Shown: positions 28,712 through 38,867, counted from the first letter of the stretch. The stretch is DNA of 64,000 bases from Methylobacterium hispanicum (GCF_022179285.1 NZ_BPQO01000001.1:124001-188000), one strand, 5' to 3'. Notes: generated by a model from the letters alone, not told the origin. Numbers and translations: made by a program.

Positions 28712-29329
28712 ATGGCCGCCCCGCCATCGATCGCCCGCCGAGCGGGCAGCTTCCGGGACGATGCGCGCGGCGTGGCCGCCATCGAGTTCGCGCTGGTGCT
28801 GCCGCTCCTGGTCGCGCTCTATTTCGGCTTGACGGAGCTGGTGCGGGCCGTCGACACCGGCCGCAAGGTCACGCTCTACGCCCGCGCCATCGCCGACCTC
28901 TCGGGCCGGGCCACCAACGGCAGCCCCACGACGGGCGACATGGCCGCGATCCTCGGTGCGTCCGACGCGATCATGCGGCCCTACCCGACCGCGAGCCTGC
29001 AGGTCGCCATCCACGCCATGGGCGTCGAGACGATCTCCGGCAACCTGTACGGCGGCGTCTGCTCCAGCTACCCGCAGAACGCGCGGCCCGTGCTCACCAT
29101 CAACGGAACCAACGGCCTGCCGGCGACGCCCGCGACGTTCAACTACGACGGCGCCCGCTACGTCCTGGCCGAGGTCAGCCTCCCTTACGCGCCGGTCATC
29201 GGCTCGAATCTCTACCGGTGGATCTTCGGGCCGCGCGGCCTCGTGTTCAGCCGGCAGATCTCGTGGGCCCAGCGTCTCGACAAGGGCGAGGTCGTCATGC
29301 CGGGAGGTTCGAAATGCCCGACCTACTGA
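28712..29329 (+). CDS. TadE/TadG-like pilus assembly protein
   Basis: 205 residues with the TadE-type segment RGVAAIEFALVLPLLVALYFG (near 22-42) and a periplasmic domain ending MPGGSKCPTY. It starts one base after the previous stop and overlaps the next gene by 16 bp, so all three are co-translated. Confidence 0.82.
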   Translation: MAAPPSIARRAGSFRDDARGVAAIEFALVLPLLVALYFGLTELVRAVDTGRKVTLYARAIADLSGRATNGSPTTGDMAAILGASDAIMRPYPTASLQVAIHAMGVETISGNLYGGVCSSYPQNARPVLTINGTNGLPATPATFNYDGARYVLAEVSLPYAPVIGSNLYRWIFGPRGLVFSRQISWAQRLDKGEVVMPGGSKCPTY

Positions 29330-30633
29330 CGCCCTCGCCGCAGCGCGCCGGAGCGGGGCGCAGGCCGCGCGGCCAGGGGCTCCTCGCACGCCTCGCCCAG
29401 GCGCGCGGCGGGCAGGTCGCACTCACCTTCGCGCTGCTCGCCATGCCGATCCTCTTCGCGGCGGGCGCGGCCGTCGATTACGGCCGGCGCAACGCCGCCA
29501 AGGCCCAGCTGGACGCGGCCATCGACGCCGCGGTCCTCGGCATCATCGCGCGCAAGACGAACACGATCACCGCCGACATGCTGGACAGCGCCCGCGCGCA
29601 GTTCATGGCGGACGCGGCCAAGGTGCCGGGCGTCACCGTCACCTCTTTCGTTCCCGTCCCGATCCCCGGCGTCTCGCAGGTCGGCCTGAACGCCACGTAC
29701 ACGGCGACCGTGAGGACGACGCTCGGCAACCTGATGAAGGTGCCCACCATGGGCATCTCGGGCCAGTCCGGCAGCCTGCGCAACGTGGCCCAGTACATCG
29801 ACTTCTACCTGCTGCTCGACAACTCCCCCTCGATGGGGCTCGCCGCCACGGCCGCCGACATCAGCAACATGAAGCGCGTGGCCGGCGGCTGCGCCTTCGC
29901 CTGCCACCTCCTCAACAGCAACGGAACCGAGAACACTAACGACAACTACAATATCGCCAAAAGGAACAATGTAAAGCTGCGCATCCAAGTCCTTCGGGAC
30001 GCGGTCGCGAACCTCGTGGACTCGGCCAAATCGAGCATGAGCCTGATCCAGCAGTTCCGCATGGAGATGTGGACGTTCAGCGACATCCAGACGCGCCTGA
30101 TCCAGCTGACGAACAACCTCGACCAAGTGAGGACCGCATCGGGCCAGATCGACCTCGCCTACTCCTATCAGGACCAGCGCGACAACCAGACGGCCTTCGA
30201 GCGCGCGATCGCCAAGATGACCGCCACCATCCCGGCGAGCGGCACGGGCGTGACCCCCCTGGATCCGATCCGGTTCCTGTTCTTCGTGACGGACGGCGTG
30301 CAGGACACGCCGATCGACGGCAAGATGAGCAATCAGAGCGCAGGGTTCAAGATCAACGGCAACCGCTTCATCAGCGCGATCAATCCCGACACTTGCCAGG
30401 CGATGAAGAACAAAAACATCAAGATCGGCGTCATCTATACCCAGTACCTACCTTTGTACGACAACGACTTCTACAACGCGTACGTCAAGCCGTTCGAGAA
30501 CAAGATCGGCCCCCTGCTCAGCGACTGCGCCACGGACGGGCTGTATTTTTCCGTCACCACGAACGGAGACATCAACCAAGCCATGCAGCAGCTCTTCACC
30601 GCCGCCCTCTCGTCCGTCAGGATAACCAACTGA
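29314..30633 (+). CDS. TadG-like protein with von Willebrand A-type domain
   Basis: 439 residues. N-terminal TadE/G segment GGQVALTFALLAMPILFAAG (near 33-52) followed by DYGRRNAAKAQLDAAIDAA. A VWA-like domain starts near residue 160 with IDFYLLLDNSPSMG (a MIDAS-type D-x-S-x-S variant, DNSPS) and later FFVTDGVQDTP. TadG proteins are anchored in the inner membrane and help assemble Flp pili. Start ATG 29314 inside the end of the previous gene is preferred to earlier in-frame codons that lack domain sequence. Confidence 0.85.
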   Translation: MPDLLTPSPQRAGAGRRPRGQGLLARLAQARGGQVALTFALLAMPILFAAGAAVDYGRRNAAKAQLDAAIDAAVLGIIARKTNTITADMLDSARAQFMADAAKVPGVTVTSFVPVPIPGVSQVGLNATYTATVRTTLGNLMKVPTMGISGQSGSLRNVAQYIDFYLLLDNSPSMGLAATAADISNMKRVAGGCAFACHLLNSNGTENTNDNYNIAKRNNVKLRIQVLRDAVANLVDSAKSSMSLIQQFRMEMWTFSDIQTRLIQLTNNLDQVRTASGQIDLAYSYQDQRDNQTAFERAIAKMTATIPASGTGVTPLDPIRFLFFVTDGVQDTPIDGKMSNQSAGFKINGNRFISAINPDTCQAMKNKNIKIGVIYTQYLPLYDNDFYNAYVKPFENKIGPLLSDCATDGLYFSVTTNGDINQAMQQLFTAALSSVRITN

Positions 30634-31085
30634 GCGGCGTCGCCCTGTCGCCCCGGGCCGCGCATCTCGCACGCGCCGCGGACCGGATGCCCGGTGCCGG
30701 GCGGGCGGCCGACGGGGCGGCGCGGCGGAAACGCCGGACGACGCGCGGTCCCGCGGCGGCCGTTACATTCCCCGATCCGCTGTCGTGCCGGAGTCGTTGC
30801 ACGCGCGGCCCCGAGCGCGAATGATGGCGCGGTCGGTCCCCGGGCCTCGATCGATCCCCTCGACGAGCGTCCCCCGGGATCGGTGACGCACGTCCTCGCC
30901 CGCCCGGCCCAGGCCGCGGCGGGCCTTTTTCGGGCTCGCAGCCCCCGCCCGACGCGGTCGATCCATAGCCTCGGCACGCGCAGGGTGTGGAATCGGGGGA
31001 TCCCCGGGCGCCGTCGTCGCGGGTGAGGAACCATCGGCGCGCCGTCCCTCTTGCCAACCCGTCAACTTCAGCAAGGGACGGCTTC
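30634..31085. other. Intergenic region without supported gene
   Basis: 452 bp of very GC-rich sequence; GGGCCTTTTTCGGG near 30921 is the only T-run and could be part of a terminator for the tad-like genes. AAGGGA at 31073-31078 precedes the next small gene. Confidence 0.4.
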
Positions 31086-31271
31086 ATGGCCAAGGACGTG
31101 ACGACCTACACCATCAAGGAGGCGCTCGCCGCGCGCGTCGACGACCATGTCGAGATCGCGGTCGAGACGCAGGACGGCACGAAGCTCAAGCTCAAGGCGA
31201 CGCCCGACCAGCTCGACGCGCTGGTGGGAGACCTCGAAACCATTCTCGACGCGGACGACGCCGCGGCCTGA
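31086..31271 (+). CDS. Small acidic hypothetical protein
   Basis: 61 residues, starting MAKDVTTYTIKEALAARVDD with a beta-rich centre and an acidic C-terminal helix (LDALVGDLETILDADDAAA). The start is supported by AAGGGACGG just upstream. No family recognised; it looks like a folded small protein rather than a shadow. Confidence 0.6.
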   Translation: MAKDVTTYTIKEALAARVDDHVEIAVETQDGTKLKLKATPDQLDALVGDLETILDADDAAA

Positions 31272-31301
31272 TCGCCGCGCCGATCCTCGCCGGCGGCCGG
31301 G

Positions 31302-32032
31302 TCAACGGGCGCCGGCATCGGCCGGCACCGCCGCGATGCCGGCGCCGGCCGCCCAGGCGGCGAGGTCCTGCTTGCGGATCGCCGCCATCATCTCCGGGGA
31401 GCGGTCGGGCGTGCAGCCGAAGGCGGGCACGCCGAGCGCCGCGAGGCGGGCGGCGAGCCCCCGGTCGTAGGCGGGCACCCCCTCGTCGGAGAGCGCCAGC
31501 AGGGCCACCATCTGCACGCCCGAGGCGACGAGGCGCTGGGCTTGAGCCAGCAGCCCCGCCTCGACCCCGCCCTCGTAGAGGTCGGAGATCAGGACCAGGA
31601 CCGTGTCCTCCGGTCGGGTGATGCGCTGGGCGCAGTAGCCGACCGCCCGGTTGATGTCCGTGCCGCCGCCGAGGAGCGCGCGCATGGAGATCAGGGTCGA
31701 GACGAGGCTCACGTCGGGCTGGACCGCCTCCAGCATCTCGGGCTCGGCCAGCATGCGCTTGAGGTCGAGCCGCTCGAAGGCGTCGCGCTGCATCACCTGC
31801 ACCACCGAGGCCGGGAAGCTTCGCGGATGTCGCCGAGCCAGCGCGGCACCGAGGGAGCGGAGGCGCTCAAGGACCCCGTACGGTCGGAATCGTAGAGGGC
31901 GCCCATCGCCCGGTCGAGGCGCAGGTCGTGCTCGCGGAGGCGGACCTGCGTGCCGTCCGACGGCCCCCCGCCCAGGACGAGGCGCCAGCGGCGCAGGCGC
32001 TCGGCCTCGTCCGCGCAGTCGGTCTCGCTCAT
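31302..32032 (-). pseudogene. Decayed VWA-domain (CoxE-like) gene
   Basis: The N-terminal part (32032 down to about 31820) reads RLRRWRLVLGGGPSDGTQ ... PSVPRWLGDIRE; the next part continues as FPASVVQVMQRDAFERL only after a one-base shift near 31818. After PDVSLVSTLISMRA the frame jumps straight to LLGGGTDINRAVGYC and LVLISDLYEGG. The middle of the domain (the metal-site DQSGSM region in family members) is missing, a loss of roughly 130 codons. With a frameshift and a deletion, it cannot give an active VWA protein. The ATG overlaps the preceding fragment (ATGA), a trace of the old operon. Confidence 0.8.
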
Positions 32033-32397
32033 GCGGCGTCTCGGGTCGTGCGTGCCGGCTCGGGCCCGAGCAGGAGGCGCAGGATGGGCAGCACCTGCGC
32101 GGCCCGCGCCGCGTCGAAGAATTCGGGCCCGGCCGGCCCGGCGACGGGCGCGCCGCCCGGCCGGGCCAGCGCCTCGCCGATCATCCGGCGCTCGGGCGCG
32201 GCGATCGTCGCGACGGTGCGGCGCACCAGCGGCAGCAATTCGGTGAAGGTCTCGGGATCGAGGCCGGAGAGCCAGTCGTCCACCACGCCGAGCAGGCCCT
32301 CGCCGTGAATCAGCACCGTGCCGCTGTCCTCGAGGAAGCCCTCGATCCAGGCGGCGGCGGGCAGCGCCCCGGCGGCGCGCGGAAGACGGCGGCGCAC
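32029..32397 (-). pseudogene. C-terminal fragment of a DUF5682-like protein
   Basis: About 120 residues reading AAAWIEGFLEDSGTVLIHGEGLLGVVDDWL and FTELLPLVRRTVATI ... ERRMIGEAL, which match my recollection of the C-terminus of large proteins encoded just before VWA genes in MoxR-DUF5682-VWA loci. The remainder (normally several hundred residues) is absent upstream. It is a remnant, consistent with decay of the neighbouring VWA gene. Confidence 0.65.
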
Positions 32398-32421
32398 TCA
32401 GCCGGCCCTCCGGTCGCGATC

Positions 32422-32790
32422 ATGCCCCTCGACGTGCCCCTGCGCGGCCCCGCCGACCGCGCCGACGAGGCCGCGATCGCCGCCGCGGCGCGGGAGGCCG
32501 GAAGGGCGGCCGTCGCCGAGGACCGGCCGAGCCCGGGTGCTCCCGGGCGACACCGCGCTCGACGCGGTCGGGCGGGTTCCGGGAGGGCAGATCTGATGCC
32601 GCGCTTCGCCGACCGGGCCTCCGCGGCGGACGGGCCGATCGCGTTGTGGAATCCGCCTCCTGTTCGGGCGCGACCGGGTGAACGACGCCGCCCGCGTCGC
32701 GGGTCTGCACGCGTTCGGCGCGCGGCACGGCGCCAGCCCACCGTGGACCGGAGCCTGCGCCGCGTCGAGCGGCAGGCCTCGGCGGGGCCG
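32422..32790 (+). pseudogene. Frameshifted remnant of an unrecognised gene
   Basis: Protein-like stretches alternate between two plus-strand frames: MPLDVPLRGPADRADEAAIA (from 32422), then VLPGDTALDAVGRVPGGQI ending at 32596, MPRFADRASAADGPIALWN (from 32596), then RLLFGRDRVNDAARVAGLHA. Such alternation suggests several indels in one old gene next to the other decayed genes. The family is not recognised. The rest of 32398-32912 holds nothing else. Confidence 0.35.
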
Positions 32791-32912
32791 TCGGCGGGTG
32801 TTGCGGGGGGGCGACAAGGCCGACCTTCATGCTTCGTTAACCACTTCGCGCCGTCGCAAACCGCCCCCCGGACCGCTATGGTGGGAGCAGAGACAAACGC
32901 CAGTCCGCCGCC

Positions 32913-33026
32913 ATGACCACCGCCGCCGAAAACCTCCTGCTCCAGCATCGTGAAGTCGTGGCCGTGACGGTCACATCGGGGGCTTTCTTCGCGGCCCTGT
33001 TCTGCCTGACCTGGATCATCGCCTGA
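32913..33026 (+). CDS. Small single-span membrane protein
   Basis: 37 residues: a short polar start (MTTAAENLLLQHREVV) then a hydrophobic segment VTSGAFFAALFCLTWIIA that would span the inner membrane. GGGAG lies 26 bp upstream, a poor distance, so translation is uncertain. No family recognised. Confidence 0.35.
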   Translation: MTTAAENLLLQHREVVAVTVTSGAFFAALFCLTWIIA

Positions 33027-33927
33027 TCCGGCCGCGGAGAGGCGGAGCGTTCGGGCTCCCCGGTTGCCTGTGGCGTGGGTCGCCTGCGGCCCGGGCTCTG
33101 CCCCGGGACTGAAGCCAAGTATCCGCACCAAGGATCCGCGCGATCCGGCTTCCGGCCGATCGCCTTGGTATGGTCCGTCCTCCGTCACCTCGGAGCCGCG
33201 AAGCGGAACCCGCGGTCCATGAACAAAGCCGCGCGTCGTCCCGATGCTTCGGTGTGCATGGATCCCGGCTTCGCTCGGCGAGCGCTCCGGCAAGCCCTCG
33301 GCAATGACGGCGGTGAAAGCCCGACAGGCCCCATCGACCGGAACCTGTAGGATATCCGCGGCGTGCCGTGCGGTCGCGCCGCTGCGCGGCTCTGTTCCCC
33401 GGTGCCCGAGACACGTAGGTCCGGGCGTGCGGGACACGGAGGACGCACCTCACCGGCCACGGCCGGCGATGGGCGGCGCGCGCCCGCACGGCTCGGGGCC
33501 CGTGACGCTCTTCACTCTCCGCGTGCAGGGAGAGAGCGGGCGCGCTGAGCGCAGCGAGGCCGATCCTTGAGCGTGCGGTTGCCGTGCCCTGCGCCGCCTT
33601 CCGCCCAGCTAGACGAAACCGCCGCTCTGTCACTCGGCCTCTGGCATGCCAATTGACACCCCGGGCGAATCGGCACAGTCTCGCCTGGTATACAGTAGAC
33701 CAAAACGGAAGAAGATGGGTCTCGCGCCGCGGGATCCCGACCCGAGCGGCGTTGAGGCCGGCGGGCCGGATGTTCACTGCCGAACTCGGCCCCGTCAAGG
33801 CGGGCCGAGACCGTCGGCGGCGCGGCGCGACGCTTCACGAGCCCCGGCCGGCCCGGACGCCGACCGTGCCCGCCACCCGACCAGACCGCCCGAAGGCGGC
33901 GCCGCGGACGAGACGCAGGAGGAAACC
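33027..33927. other. Long leader region upstream of oxc
   Basis: 901 bp without a supported gene. It holds a TTCCGGTCGATGGG repeat core (minus strand, about 33331-33344) shared with the window start, a perfect palindrome TGGCATGCCA at 33642-33651, a TTGACA (33653-33658) that could be a -35 element, and TGGTATACAG at 33686-33695. The last 300 bp are open in the oxc frame but lack enzyme sequence and are probably the leader. Confidence 0.5.
33642..33695 (+). promoter_or_regulatory. Putative oxc promoter/operator
   Basis: TGGCATGCCA (perfect 10-bp palindrome) touches a TTGACA hexamer, and a related half-conserved TGGTATACAG follows 44 bp on. TGGNATNCCA-type palindromes are common GntR/FCD-family operators. 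No clear -10 hexamer is seen at 17 bp. Another such site (TGGTATGCCA) lies at 39497-39506. Confidence 0.35.
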
Positions 33928-35736
33928 ATGGACCGCAACGCCCAAGATCCGAGCATTCGCGAGACGAGCGCCCAGGACCGGATCCCGCTCGACCGCGTCG
34001 AGGAGAAGGTCGATCACATCGAGAGCCCCGCCGCCGACGAGCCGGAACTCACCGACGGCTTCAACCTCGTCATCGACGCGCTGAAGCTCAACGGCATCGA
34101 GACCATCTACGGCGTTCCGGGCATCCCGATCACCGATCTCGGCCGCCTCGCGCAGGGCCGCGGCATGCGCGTCGTCTCCTTCCGCCACGAGCAGAACGCC
34201 GGCAACGCGGCGGCGATCGCGGGCTACCTCACCAAGAAGCCGGGCGTCTGCCTCACGGTCTCGGCCCCGGGCTTCCTCAACGGCCTGACGGCGCTGGCCA
34301 ACGCCACCACCAACTGCTTCCCGATGATCCTGATCTCGGGCTCCTCCGAGCGCGAGATCGTCGACCTGCAGCAGGGCGACTACGAGGAGATGGACCAGCT
34401 CGCCGTCGCCAAGCCCCTCTGCAAGGCGGCCTTCCGCGTGCTGCACGCCTGCGACATCGGCATCGGCGTGGCGCGCGCCATCCGCGCGGCCTGCTCGGGC
34501 CGTCCGGGCGGCGTCTACCTCGACCTGCCCGCCAAGCTGTTCTCGCAGGTGATGGACGCCGCGGCCGGCGAGGCGTCGCTGGTCAAGGTGATCGATCCGG
34601 CCCCGGCCCAGCGCCCGGGCGAGGACGCGATCCGGCGGGCCCTCGACGTGCTCAAGACCGCTGAGCGCCCGCTCATCGTGCTCGGCAAGGGTGCGGCCTA
34701 CGCCCAGGCCGACGAGGCAGTGCGCGCGCTCGTCGAGCAGAGCGGCATCCCCTACGTGCCGATGAGCATGGCCAAGGGCCTGCTGCCCGACACCCACCCG
34801 CTCTCGGCGGGCGCGGCGCGCTCCACGGCGCTCAAGGATTCCGACGTCGTCCTGCTGGTCGGCGCCCGCCTGAACTGGCTCCTGTCGCACGGCAAGGGCA
34901 AGACCTGGGGCGCGCCGGGCTCGAAGAAGTTCATCCAGATCGACATCGAGCCGAAGGAGATGGACTCGAACGTCGAGATCGTCGCGCCGGTGGTGGGCGA
35001 CATCGGCTCCTGCGTGCAGGCGCTCCTCGACGGGATGGGCAAGGACTGGAAGGCGCCGCCCTCCGCGTGGCTCGACACGCTGAAGTCCAAGAAGGAGGCC
35101 AACGTCGCCAAGATGGAGCAGAAGCTCCGTCGCAACGTCGCCCCGATGGACTTCCACGGCGCGCTCGGCGCCCTCAAGACCGTCATCGCGGAGCGGCCCG
35201 ACGCGATCCTCGTCAACGAGGGCGCCAACACCCTCGACCTCGCCCGCGGCGTCATCGACATGTACCAGCCGCGCAAGCGCCTGGACGTGGGCACCTGGGG
35301 CGTGATGGGCATCGGCATGGGCTTCGCGGTCGCGGCCGCCATCGAGACCGGCAAGCCGGTGCTGGCGGTCGAGGGCGACTCGGCCTTCGGCTTCTCCGGC
35401 ATGGAGGTCGAGACGATCTGCCGGTACGACCTGCCGGTCTGCATCGTGGTCTTCAACAACAACGGCATCTACCGCGGCACCGACACGGACCCGACCGGGC
35501 GCGACCCCGGCACCACGGTCTTCGTGAAGGATTCCCGCTACGACCGGATGATGGAGGCCTTCGGGGGCGTCGGCGTGAACGTCACCACCCCGGACGAGCT
35601 GAAGCGGGCCGTGGATGCGGCGATGGACTCGGGCAAGCCGACGCTGATCAACGCGGTGATCGACCCGCAGGCGGGCAGCGAGAGCGGCAACATCGGCAAC
35701 CTCAACCCGCAGAGCCAGCTCAAGAAGAAGGCCTGA
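33928..35736 (+). CDS. oxc: Oxalyl-CoA decarboxylase
   Basis: 602 residues; a thiamine-diphosphate enzyme that converts oxalyl-CoA to formyl-CoA and CO2. Seen: N-terminal PYR domain with [18 protein letters not shown] and catalytic Glu in [12 protein letters not shown] (E88), central domain, and the ThDP-binding motif [19 protein letters not shown]...FNNNG in the C-terminal domain. Family members are about 570 residues; the first 40 here are an acidic extension ([19 protein letters not shown]). ATG 33928 has AGGAGGA at 33917-33923. Its partner frc lies 1.7 kb downstream on the opposite strand. In methylotrophs the pair serves oxalate use and glyoxylate/C2 turnover. Confidence 0.96.
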   Translation: MDRNAQDPSIRETSAQDRIPLDRVEEKVDHIESPAADEPELTDGFNLVIDALKLNGIETIYGVPGIPITDLGRLAQGRGMRVVSFRHEQNAGNAAAIAGYLTKKPGVCLTVSAPGFLNGLTALANATTNCFPMILISGSSEREIVDLQQGDYEEMDQLAVAKPLCKAAFRVLHACDIGIGVARAIRAACSGRPGGVYLDLPAKLFSQVMDAAAGEASLVKVIDPAPAQRPGEDAIRRALDVLKTAERPLIVLGKGAAYAQADEAVRALVEQSGIPYVPMSMAKGLLPDTHPLSAGAARSTALKDSDVVLLVGARLNWLLSHGKGKTWGAPGSKKFIQIDIEPKEMDSNVEIVAPVVGDIGSCVQALLDGMGKDWKAPPSAWLDTLKSKKEANVAKMEQKLRRNVAPMDFHGALGALKTVIAERPDAILVNEGANTLDLARGVIDMYQPRKRLDVGTWGVMGIGMGFAVAAAIETGKPVLAVEGDSAFGFSGMEVETICRYDLPVCIVVFNNNGIYRGTDTDPTGRDPGTTVFVKDSRYDRMMEAFGGVGVNVTTPDELKRAVDAAMDSGKPTLINAVIDPQAGSESGNIGNLNPQSQLKKKA

Positions 35737-35822
35737 TGCGCCGCCTCCCCTGAGGCGAACGCCCCGCGCCGCGGCCCTCCCGGGGGCCGCGGCGTTTCTC
35801 GTTTACGGACCCGGAGTTCCCG

Positions 35823-36530
35823 ATGCTCGACGGCCTCCCGCTCGATCCCGCCCTGGCGGGCCGCCTGAGCGCGCGCCCGCGCCTGCCCGACCGTGAGCCG
35901 CTGCCGCCGGGCCGCCACGCCCTCGGGCTGTTCCCGGAGCGCGACGCGGTGCTGGTGGTGCCGGAGGGGATCGACCCGCGGGCCCCCTCCCCGCTCGCGG
36001 TGCTCTTCCACGGCGGCGGCGGCAGCGCCGAGCGCATCCTGCCGATGCTGGAGGAGCACGCGCGCGCCCGCGGCTTCCTGCTGCTCGCGCCGCAATCCCT
36101 CTTCCCGACCTGGGACCTCGTGATCGCCGGCAACGGCCCGGACCGGGAGCGGCTCGACGAGGCCCTCGCCCACGTCTTCGCGCGCTACCTGATCGACCCG
36201 CGCCGCCTCGCCTTCGCGGGCCACTCGGACGGGGGCAGCTACGCCATGTCGATGGGCCTCACCAACGGCGATCTCGCGAGCCACGTCGTCGTCTCGTCGG
36301 CCGGCTTCCTGACGGTGCAGATGCAGGCGGGCAGCCCGCGCCTCTTCCTCTCGCACGGCACGCGGGACGAGCAGATCCCGATCGACCGCAGCGCCCGCAG
36401 GCACGCGCGCCTGCTTCGGGAGGCGGGCTATGACCTGACCTACGTGGAGTACGAGGGGCCGCACGCCTGGAACCCGGACGTGGTGACCCGCGCCGTGTCG
36501 TTCTTCCTGGACAATCCGGCAGAGGCCTGA
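35823..36530 (+). CDS. Alpha/beta hydrolase (phospholipase/carboxylesterase-like)
   Basis: 235 residues with oxyanion HGGGGS (near 61), nucleophile elbow GHSDGG (near 135), Asp in HGTRDEQIP (near 181) and His in GPHAWNP (near 215): a complete triad of the dienelactone hydrolase/esterase kind. No signal peptide. It follows oxc by 86 bp; the intervening GC-rich CGCGGCC...GGCCGCGG hairpin (35772-35794) followed by GTTTCTCGTTT may end oxc transcription. The substrate is unknown. Confidence 0.85.
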   Translation: MLDGLPLDPALAGRLSARPRLPDREPLPPGRHALGLFPERDAVLVVPEGIDPRAPSPLAVLFHGGGGSAERILPMLEEHARARGFLLLAPQSLFPTWDLVIAGNGPDRERLDEALAHVFARYLIDPRRLAFAGHSDGGSYAMSMGLTNGDLASHVVVSSAGFLTVQMQAGSPRLFLSHGTRDEQIPIDRSARRHARLLREAGYDLTYVEYEGPHAWNPDVVTRAVSFFLDNPAEA

Positions 36531-36667
36531 GACCGGGACAGGTGCGGACTGACGGCGCCGGCGACCCCGCCGCGGCGTCGCCGCCTGCCCAGGATCACAA
36601 CTCCATCAGCTCAGCCATGCAAGAGGCTGCTCGCGACCCGTTGCGGACCCACCATACCCATGGCTGA

Positions 36668-37138
36668 ATGCCCTCCATGGTGGGCGAACAGGATGAAGCG
36701 ATCTACCGTGAAGTGCCCGGCGGCGCGGAGCTTCTGCGTTGGTTCGGTCGCGTCCCGAGCTTTCACGACGCTGAGATTTTGAGCCTCGATCTTCGACGCA
36801 AAGGGCAGAGCACGCTTCGCCTTCATGGCTGGATCACGACGGACAAGGTCGGCGAGGGCGGCTTTCTCGTGCTCGAACGAAAGGCTATCGTGTCGTTTGC
36901 CCTTGATGGGATCATGGATCTGCAACTCGATGGCTTCAGCAAACAGAACGTCATCGGTGGGCTGATCCTGCGCTGTGCGCCTGACCGCCCCGAACGGCGG
37001 GGCTACCTTGCGCTCGATCCGTTGCCAGGAGACATCGAGATCGAGCTTGAGCCCTGCTACGGCTTGGATGGTCTGATCCGTGCGCGCTCCGTCTCCATCA
37101 CCTTCCGACCGGGCGCGCCGGATGATGACGACGCCTAA
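36668..37138 (+). CDS. Imm50-like immunity-type protein
   Basis: 156 residues. The segment LLRWFGRVPSFHDAEILSLDLRRKGQSTL and the beta-rich rest resemble Imm50-family proteins, which often neutralise contact-dependent or polymorphic toxins. No toxin gene is adjacent. Codon use is less GC-biased than the neighbours, suggesting later arrival. The start could also be ATG 36677. Confidence 0.6.
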   Translation: MPSMVGEQDEAIYREVPGGAELLRWFGRVPSFHDAEILSLDLRRKGQSTLRLHGWITTDKVGEGGFLVLERKAIVSFALDGIMDLQLDGFSKQNVIGGLILRCAPDRPERRGYLALDPLPGDIEIELEPCYGLDGLIRARSVSITFRPGAPDDDDA

Positions 37139-37153
37139 CGTCCGCTCACTACC

Positions 37154-37345
37154 GATTTCGTTGAAAAACTCGGGGCCGGTCCGAAGTAGTATCGCGCCCG
37201 GAGCCTGTCGGACAAAATCTTGCTGCCGCGCCCCTCAGGATACGTTGCGATCGTGGCATCGTCTGGTCGATAGAAGACATATATTCTCCTACGACCTATG
37301 TTGTGCAATACTTGGCGCGCCGCCTGGGAGTTTTTCAACGAAATC
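37154..37345. mobile_element. 192-bp MITE with perfect 18-bp terminal inverted repeats
   Basis: GATTTCGTTGAAAAACTC at 37154-37171 is repeated exactly inverted at 37328-37345. The interior is AT-richer than the flanks and has no coding frame. The ends resemble those of insertion sequences whose termini read GAGTTTTTCAACGAAAT, so it is probably a non-autonomous derivative moved by such a transposase. No clear target duplication is visible. Confidence 0.75.
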
Positions 37346-37390
37346 CACCCCGAGCGGCCCTTCGCACGGTCAATTGATCGGGAGACGGGG

Positions 37391-37433
37391 CAAAACGACG
37401 AGACGGCGCGCCCCGTCGGGGACGCGCCGTCTC
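37391..37433 (-). terminator. Rho-independent terminator of frc
   Basis: Read on the minus strand, GAGACGGCGCG (37433-37423) pairs perfectly with CGCGCCGTCTC (37410-37400), and the loop adds a CCCC/GGGG inner stem. It is followed by GTCGTTTTG. It lies about 50 bp after the frc stop codon. Confidence 0.8.
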
Positions 37434-37484
37434 TTGGAACCGGAGCCGTCGAGCCGCGCCGGGAGGGCGCGGCCCGGGCTGACG

Positions 37485-38735
37485 TCAGACCGCGCGCGCT
37501 TCCTGCAGCGCCTTGATCTGCTCGGGCGTGTAGCCGAGGTCCTGCAGCACCTCGCTGGTGTGCTCGCCCAAGAGCGGCGAGGCCTTCACCTCGACGTCCA
37601 TGCCGGAGAACTTGATCGGGCTGCCGACGGTCAGGTACTTGCCGAGCTTCGGGTGGGGCACCTCGACGATCGTGCCGCTGGCGCGCAGCGACGGATCGTC
37701 GGCGATCTCCTTCATCGAGAGAACCGGCGCGCAGGGGATGTCGAACTTGCGCAGGATGTCGACCGCCTCGAACTTGGTCTTGTCGGCCAGCCAATCCTCG
37801 ATGAAAGCGAAGATCTGGAAGATCTTGTCCTGGCGCGCGCGGGGCGTGTTGTAGGCCGGGTCGTCGATCCACTCGGGCTTGCCGAGCGCCTTGCAGATCG
37901 GGGCCCAGGCATGGCCCTGGATCGTGAAGTAGATGTAGGCGTTCGGGTCCGACTGCCAGCCCTTGCACTTGAGCACCCAGCCCGGCTGACCGCCGCCGCC
38001 CGCGTTGCCGCCGCGCGGCACCACGTCCGAGAACTCGCCGTGCGGGTACTGCGGGTACTCCTCGAGGTAGCCGAGCGCGTCGAGGCGCTGCTGGTCGCGC
38101 AGCTTCACGCGGCAGAGGTTGATCACCGAATCCTGCATCGAGACGGCGACCTTCTGGCCCTCGCCGGTCTTGTTCTTCTGATGGAGCGCCGTGAGGATGC
38201 CGATGGCCAGATGCATGCCGGTGTTCGAGTCGCCGAGCGCGGCGGCCGACACGGTGGGCGGGCCGTCCCAGAAGCCGGTGGTCGAGGCGGCGCCGCCCGC
38301 GCACTGCGCCACGTTCTCGTAGACCTTCAGGTCCTCGTAGTGGTGACCGTCCGAGAAGCCCTTCACCGAGGCGAGGATCATGCCGGAGTTCAGCTCCTGG
38401 ATGCGGGCCCAGGAGAAGCCCATGCGGTCGAGCGCGCCGGGGCCGAAATTCTCGACCATGACGTCGGATTCGCGGATCAGCTTCTCGAGCACTTCCTTGC
38501 CCTGGGGCGTCTTGGTGTCGAGCGTCAGCGAGCGCTTGTTGGAGTTCAGCATCGTGAAGTAGAGCGCGTCGGCGTCGTCCACGTGGCGCAGCTGCGTGCG
38601 GGTGACGTCGCCGGCGCCCGGCCGCTCCACCTTGATCACGTCGGCCCCGAACCAGGCCAGGAGCTGCGTGCAGGCGGGACCCGCCTGGACGTGCGTGAAG
38701 TCGATGATCTTGATCCCCTCGAGCGGCTTGCTCAT
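37485..38735 (-). CDS. frc: Formyl-CoA:oxalate CoA-transferase
   Basis: 416 residues; class III CoA-transferase moving CoA from formyl-CoA to oxalate. The N-terminus [24 protein letters not shown], the catalytic Asp in [11 protein letters not shown] (D169, the same number as in the Oxalobacter enzyme) and the glycine loop [10 protein letters not shown] are all present, and the length fits the family. It works with oxc to cycle oxalate to formate and CO2. It has its own terminator and lies alone on the minus strand, convergent with the Imm50-like gene and MITE. Confidence 0.96.
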   Translation of the reverse strand: MSKPLEGIKIIDFTHVQAGPACTQLLAWFGADVIKVERPGAGDVTRTQLRHVDDADALYFTMLNSNKRSLTLDTKTPQGKEVLEKLIRESDVMVENFGPGALDRMGFSWARIQELNSGMILASVKGFSDGHHYEDLKVYENVAQCAGGAASTTGFWDGPPTVSAAALGDSNTGMHLAIGILTALHQKNKTGEGQKVAVSMQDSVINLCRVKLRDQQRLDALGYLEEYPQYPHGEFSDVVPRGGNAGGGGQPGWVLKCKGWQSDPNAYIYFTIQGHAWAPICKALGKPEWIDDPAYNTPRARQDKIFQIFAFIEDWLADKTKFEAVDILRKFDIPCAPVLSMKEIADDPSLRASGTIVEVPHPKLGKYLTVGSPIKFSGMDVEVKASPLLGEHTSEVLQDLGYTPEQIKALQEARAV

Positions 38736-38867
38736 CTGAAGCGTCTCCCTAGCGATTGTATGTCGAGTGCTTGACGACGAAAGCTTAGATTTATCGAAGT
38801 CTTGGTGCTCCGAATCGTACCGGGCGGCTCCGTCCGCGTTCGTGTCGTGCCCTGTCAGGCCGGCCCC

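Noticed and set aside
33363..33570. Overlapping plus-strand frames upstream of oxc
   Set aside because: Low-complexity Arg-rich translations in several frames; no start signal or domain.
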